Assembly (NCBI GenBank): GCA_958295945.1 | Contig: OY282386.1 | Location: forward strand, 2,108,001-2,172,000 | Length of the DNA: 64,000 bases | Direction: 5' to 3' | From: Candidatus Poribacteria bacterium | Lineage (GTDB): Bacteria; Poribacteria; WGA-4E; WGA-3G | Shown: piece after piece, positions 60,578-64,000 of the stretch | Numbering within the stretch: the first letter of the stretch is position 1 | How the letters are laid out: every line of letters begins with the position of its first letter | The notes under the pieces: generated by a model | The model's database searches: none | Told to the model about the DNA's origin: nothing | The model's input: the letters and a program-made list of their open reading frames with translations, nothing else | Made by a program: the position numbers and the translations under genes

Positions 60578-61543
60578 TTACGGATAATCAAAGACTATCT
60601 TTACTGTTTCATTTTTCTTATGGAGTGCCATGTCAAATCCTTTTTGCGCTTCGGTAAACGGCAAATGATGTGTGATAATCGGTGATACATCTATTCGTCC
60701 CTGAGCAATCATATCCATTGCTAATGGGAAATCATTCAACACATCTGGTCCAACAGAACCGATAAATTGTATGTTCTTTCTGAAAAACTCAGAGAAGTTG
60801 AAATTGTATACCTCATCGTCTGGCACACCAAATGCCAAAAGAGTTCCGCCACGTTTTAGTAGTTGTAGACATGTGTTAATTGTCGCAGTTTGATGTCCTA
60901 CCACTTCAATCACAAGATCTGCCATTTTCCCATCTGTAATCTCTTTGACAGTAGCAACAATATCTTCATTCGCAGAATTTACCGTATGTGTAGCACGCAT
61001 CTGTTTTGAAACTTCAAGACGGAAGTCAACCAAATCAGTTGTAATGATTGTTTTTGCACCGAGATTACTAATCATGTGTGCAATCAGCAATCCCATCGGT
61101 CCTTGACCAATTATGACAACATCCTGATTGAGTAGGTTGTCCAACTTACGACATGCCCATACCACTGTTCCTAATGGTTGTGACATTAGCATGCAATCTT
61201 TTCTATGAAAATCTACCAACGGTATCGTCACATTCTCGTCAGACAGAAAGTATTCTGAACATCCACCAACATGTCTTGGGAGTGCAAGGACTTCATCACC
61301 TTCCTTGAATTTCTTAGATTTACTGTCAACTATCGTCCCAATAGCTTCATGAATGGATAATCCTTTCCCAAGAGGATAGCGATCTGATGGTTGTTCAATG
61401 ACAAAATTTGGCATATCACTCCCACAGATTGCACTATGTAGCGTTCTAATCATCACTGTGCCATCAGGATAATCTGAAAGGTCCGGTTTATCAATATCAA
61501 TGATTTCTATTTGAAAGGGGGCAACGATCTGTCCTGCTTTCAT
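60578..61543 (-). CDS. Medium-chain dehydrogenase lacking the structural zinc lobe
   Basis: 321 aa, AAGGAG 6 nt before the ATG. The catalytic-zinc regions are present (SAICGSDMPNF and LSIHEAIGTI), but the four-Cys structural zinc loop found in the paralogue at 23266 is absent, which explains the shorter length. The Rossmann fold VVIIGQGPMGLLIAHMI ends in TTDLVDFRLEV, suggesting NAD. It probably oxidises a sugar alcohol or reduces a keto-sugar. It converges on the Gfo/Idh gene and may share its pathway. Confidence 0.85.
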   Translation of the reverse strand: MKAGQIVAPFQIEIIDIDKPDLSDYPDGTVMIRTLHSAICGSDMPNFVIEQPSDRYPLGKGLSIHEAIGTIVDSKSKKFKEGDEVLALPRHVGGCSEYFLSDENVTIPLVDFHRKDCMLMSQPLGTVVWACRKLDNLLNQDVVIIGQGPMGLLIAHMISNLGAKTIITTDLVDFRLEVSKQMRATHTVNSANEDIVATVKEITDGKMADLVIEVVGHQTATINTCLQLLKRGGTLLAFGVPDDEVYNFNFSEFFRKNIQFIGSVGPDVLNDFPLAMDMIAQGRIDVSPIITHHLPFTEAQKGFDMALHKKNETVKIVFDYP

Positions 61544-61589
61544 AAAAACTCCTTTATTCTTCCTCTAAAACCATACTAAATACTATATT

Positions 61590-61704
61590 TATAGTAGATC
61601 CGGTAATTACCTATACAGTCATCGATTCACAGAAGGCAAACCGTAGGGGCGAGGTCCCCTCGCCCATCTGAAAAAGTGTAAACGTATTTTCAAAATCTAC
61701 TATA
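61590..61704. repeat. Small MITE-like element overlapping the CysQ-like gene end
   Basis: Inverted ends TATAGTAGAT (61590-61599) and ATCTACTATA (61695-61704) enclose a GC hairpin GGGCGAGG-TCC-CCTCGCCC (61647-61665). The right end supplies the last four codons and the stop of the gene at 61690. No target duplication was seen. Confidence 0.4.
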
Positions 61705-62682
61705 TAAGGCAGAAATTGTAGATAATGCTTCAGCATGTAATATCCCGTTAGTAGCAACCACCCCTCGATTGTTTATCATCCGTCTTCCACTAAGATAACA
61801 GAGCGGGGTTCCATTTGCATCTGTAACTTTTCCACCTGCCTCCTCAACAACTATCTGTCCTGCAGCGTGATCCCAGATACATTCTCTATAGTCAGGATAT
61901 TTAGGATTCGGAAGTCGTAGATAAAGAGATGCTTCACCACGCGCTACAACACCATATTTCGCTTGACTGTCAATTTGTAGTGGTGGTTTAGTGAGACCAA
62001 GTTGCTTTGCAATTTTCTTGTGAGTATTACTATCACCGTGTGTGGATTCAAAACTTTCTGCTAATCGTGAGGAATCTTCTGATACGTTTGCTTTTCCTAA
62101 ATATTCTCCATTAGATGTGTAGATAGATGTGCCTTCACCTTTTACAGCAACAAAGAGTGAGCCGCTATCAGAATCAGGATCGTCCAAACAATGAGGAAGA
62201 TTGGGACAACCTAATACACCCAGTTGAACTTCTCCATGATTTATCCAAGCTAATGCGATTGCATACTGATCTTGCCGCAAAAAACCTTTCGTTCCGTCAA
62301 TCGGATCAAGGGTCCAGAAACTGTCAACATTGTCACCATCCCCCACATCAATCCAATCGCAAACTGCATCAGACGAGATTATGTTCTTTTTCTGTGTATC
62401 TTCTGAAGCAAAACGATTAACATATTCTGTCACACGTTTAAGAAGTTCTGCATTCTGTTTGAGAGAATGCGAAGTTTCTTCTGCAACAATGATGTCATTA
62501 GGAAAGGTGTCGCTAATTGCATTACATATTAGTGCTTGTGAACCGAAGTCAGCGACTGTCACAGGACTTCTGTCGCGCTTTTGAATAGCATCGGACGATA
62601 CCATTTCAGATTGCACTTGCTTACATAGTTCACTTGCTATTTTTACTGCATCAATGGCAATTTCAGTTTTTCGCTTATGCAT
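61690..62682 (-). CDS. cysQ: CysQ/inositol-monophosphatase-family 3'(2'),5'-bisphosphate nucleotidase
   Basis: 330 aa. The lithium-sensitive phosphatase motifs are all present: SPVTVADFGSQALICNAI, IVAEETS, FWTLDPIDGTKGFLRQDQYAIALAWI and CIWDHAAGQIVVEEAGGKVTD. The extended form with YGVVARGEASLYLRLP is like the plant/yeast HAL2 type, which removes the 3'-phosphate from PAP and PAPS. It protects RNA processing enzymes from PAP and supports sulfate assimilation. The last residues (ALYSRF) are encoded by a repeat end, so the natural C-terminus may differ. It follows the alpha-galactosidase gene at 27 bp. Confidence 0.88.
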   Translation of the reverse strand: MHKRKTEIAIDAVKIASELCKQVQSEMVSSDAIQKRDRSPVTVADFGSQALICNAISDTFPNDIIVAEETSHSLKQNAELLKRVTEYVNRFASEDTQKKNIISSDAVCDWIDVGDGDNVDSFWTLDPIDGTKGFLRQDQYAIALAWINHGEVQLGVLGCPNLPHCLDDPDSDSGSLFVAVKGEGTSIYTSNGEYLGKANVSEDSSRLAESFESTHGDSNTHKKIAKQLGLTKPPLQIDSQAKYGVVARGEASLYLRLPNPKYPDYRECIWDHAAGQIVVEEAGGKVTDANGTPLCYLSGRRMINNRGVVATNGILHAEALSTISALYSRF

Positions 62683-62709
62683 GTGTGTATTGTTGTAATT
62701 GCCAAATTA

Positions 62710-64000
62710 TTATTTGGAACCACCTTCTGTCTTCATAAATTGAATGCTTGCGTGCATCAATGAGTCAGTAGCACCAAACGTCAACTGGTATATCGGTTTA
62801 TCCCAAATATACTTATAATCACTCCCATACGCTGATATACTTGTTGGAATATAGTTTTCTGGAACATGTATAAATACCGAACCTTCAACTTGACAAGGCG
62901 GCTGACAGATAATAAGGTAACTTTGACTATGCTCATCCCATCCAGCAGATATAATCTCTACACTTCCTTGTGTATAATGCATATCCGTTGAGAGTATCTG
63001 TGGTGTTTCTTGTTGTTCTCTCAAGCACAATAATTTTGCGGAACGTGGTCCCATATTCAAGAGGGTTACGTGTTTAGAAACAATCCCTAAATAATGACGC
63101 ATCCAAAAATCGTGAACAAGATAATCTTTCGCAGGATCAAGTCCTAAGTCATCTAAATTTAATTGTAAATCCTCTTGCTGATCTTTCCAATTAAAGATAC
63201 CGATGAGATCCCATGATTCTCTCTCTGTTTCAATTGGTAAGTGCCATATACGCGGAAGAATTTCATCAAAAACATCTACTGTTTTGGCTGCTTGTCCAAT
63301 TAGTGGGAATATCTTTGTAACTAATTTAGCACGTTGTTCAGAAATCTGATTAGGAGTGTTTGCACATTGCACCGATGCCCCACTCAAGGCAGCTGCAGTC
63401 AATTCAACAATTGCTTCATTTACCGGACGTGGTTCGTCAACGGCTAATTCTCCATACACATGATTCCAAAAGACACCATTTTCGTTTAAATAGCCTGCAT
63501 ATCGACAAAGTCGATGTTTCATCCCTTTTTGTTGATGCCAATTATCACTGTGATCCACGGATTTCAGTCGTAGTTGCGGGTAATTCAATTGAAAACTGCC
63601 AACACTAACGCCATCAATTACGTTATAGCCTGCAAGGACTGCCTTGTTTTTTGTTGACTCTATGGAATCCGTCAGAATTTCTAAAGCACACCTATATAGC
63701 TCTGTTGATGTGAGTGATTTTTCATACCATGTAACATTTGAAGCAACAGTCATCATACCACTTGTATAACTGGATAAATCCACCTTTACAATATCATAAC
63801 CCCATTCATTTACTATCTTCTTAATGACTCTTTGAACATGCTTTCTTGTTTTTGGATTTGAAACATCTAAGATGGATAGGGCATTCTCTCTTCCCGGTAA
63901 ATGAACTTCAACAGGTTCACCTGCTGCTACATGCGCTGGTATTTCTTTATCTGATTCAGATGATACTGAAGATTTGTACCTTAAACAAGCGTCTGGGTTA
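62710..64000 (-). CDS. Alpha-galactosidase-like glycoside hydrolase (GH36/GH27 type), 5' end outside window
   Basis: The frame is open to the window edge (430 codons), so the GTG at 63783 is not the real start. The visible part begins NPDACLRYKSS and includes ALSILDVSNPKTRKHVQRVI then WGYDIVKVDLSSY, with the nucleophile Asp of the VKVDL strand. Later YPQLRLKSVDHSDNWHQ matches the acid-base region (R-x3-D), followed by a C-terminal beta domain (about 300-429). It should release terminal alpha-galactose from galactomannan or raffinose-type sugars. Whether it is secreted cannot be judged. Confidence 0.8.
   Translation of the reverse strand, partial: NPDACLRYKSSVSSESDKEIPAHVAAGEPVEVHLPGRENALSILDVSNPKTRKHVQRVIKKIVNEWGYDIVKVDLSSYTSGMMTVASNVTWYEKSLTSTELYRCALEILTDSIESTKNKAVLAGYNVIDGVSVGSFQLNYPQLRLKSVDHSDNWHQQKGMKHRLCRYAGYLNENGVFWNHVYGELAVDEPRPVNEAIVELTAAALSGASVQCANTPNQISEQRAKLVTKIFPLIGQAAKTVDVFDEILPRIWHLPIETERESWDLIGIFNWKDQQEDLQLNLDDLGLDPAKDYLVHDFWMRHYLGIVSKHVTLLNMGPRSAKLLCLREQQETPQILSTDMHYTQGSVEIISAGWDEHSQSYLIICQPPCQVEGSVFIHVPENYIPTSISAYGSDYKYIWDKPIYQLTFGATDSLMHASIQFMKTEGGSK

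Overview
The window looks like a piece of a Candidatus Poribacteria or closely related (PVC/FCB-like) Gram-negative genome. The case rests on the gene mix: many Gfo/Idh/MocA oxidoreductases, enolase-superfamily enzymes, TIM-barrel sugar isomerases, DUF6785-type membrane proteins, a PorV/PorQ-like protein, a WD40 protein ending in a dockerin-like pair and an 'NYPNPFNP' FlgD-like sorting domain, and a small bacterial-microcompartment operon. This assignment is inference from family content. DNA is AT-rich, genes lie on both strands in short operons, and small mobile repeats are common between genes.

Layout. 0-10 kb (minus): ExbB/ExbD energizer, a 1.1k-residue outer-membrane lipoprotein, a Wzz-like chain-length protein and secreted proteins. 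10.3-12.1 kb (minus): BMC shell protein, PduL and a flavoprotein. 12.3-17.3 kb (minus): TPR protein, phosphatase, metallopeptidase, serpin and MsrP. 18.0-22.2 kb (plus): a secreted redox/metal cluster of a Cys-rich protein, a His-rich protein, an FMN_bind-like protein and a monoheme cytochrome-barrel fusion. 22.2-25.6 kb (minus): terpene-cyclase-like protein, alcohol dehydrogenase and a VWA protein. 25.6-29.0 kb: two tandem copies of a nucleotidyltransferase-HEPN fusion, one split by a TnpB transposon.

29.7-31.9 kb is the most notable part: a Ro60 (TROVE) orthologue whose leader carries two tandem Y-RNA-like genes. Each has a tRNA-like module in permuted order (T arm first, D arm second), closed by a stem that covaries between the copies, followed by a separate hairpin with the Ro60-binding GGnCCGAAG / CCTTGnCC signature. 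The second hairpin ends 15 nt before the Ro60 ATG.

32-46 kb: sugar-acid catabolism genes (Gfo/Idh, isomerase, two enolase-superfamily enzymes, DAO-type oxidoreductase), an MFS transporter, a Lon-domain protein, a phosphatidyltransferase, an amino-acid-type binding protein and two insertion sequences (a truncated IS701-like one and a complete IS5-like one). 46-47 kb: a broken TPR gene, a MITE with target duplication and an orphan TnpB right end. 47-64 kb: 14-repeat WD40 protein, PorV/PorQ-like protein, 13-TM-type DUF6785 protein, GHMP sugar kinase, YCF48-like protein, oligogalacturonate lyase, oxidoreductases, CysQ-like phosphatase and the 3' part of an alpha-galactosidase. Together these suggest a heterotrophic degrader of plant or algal polysaccharides.
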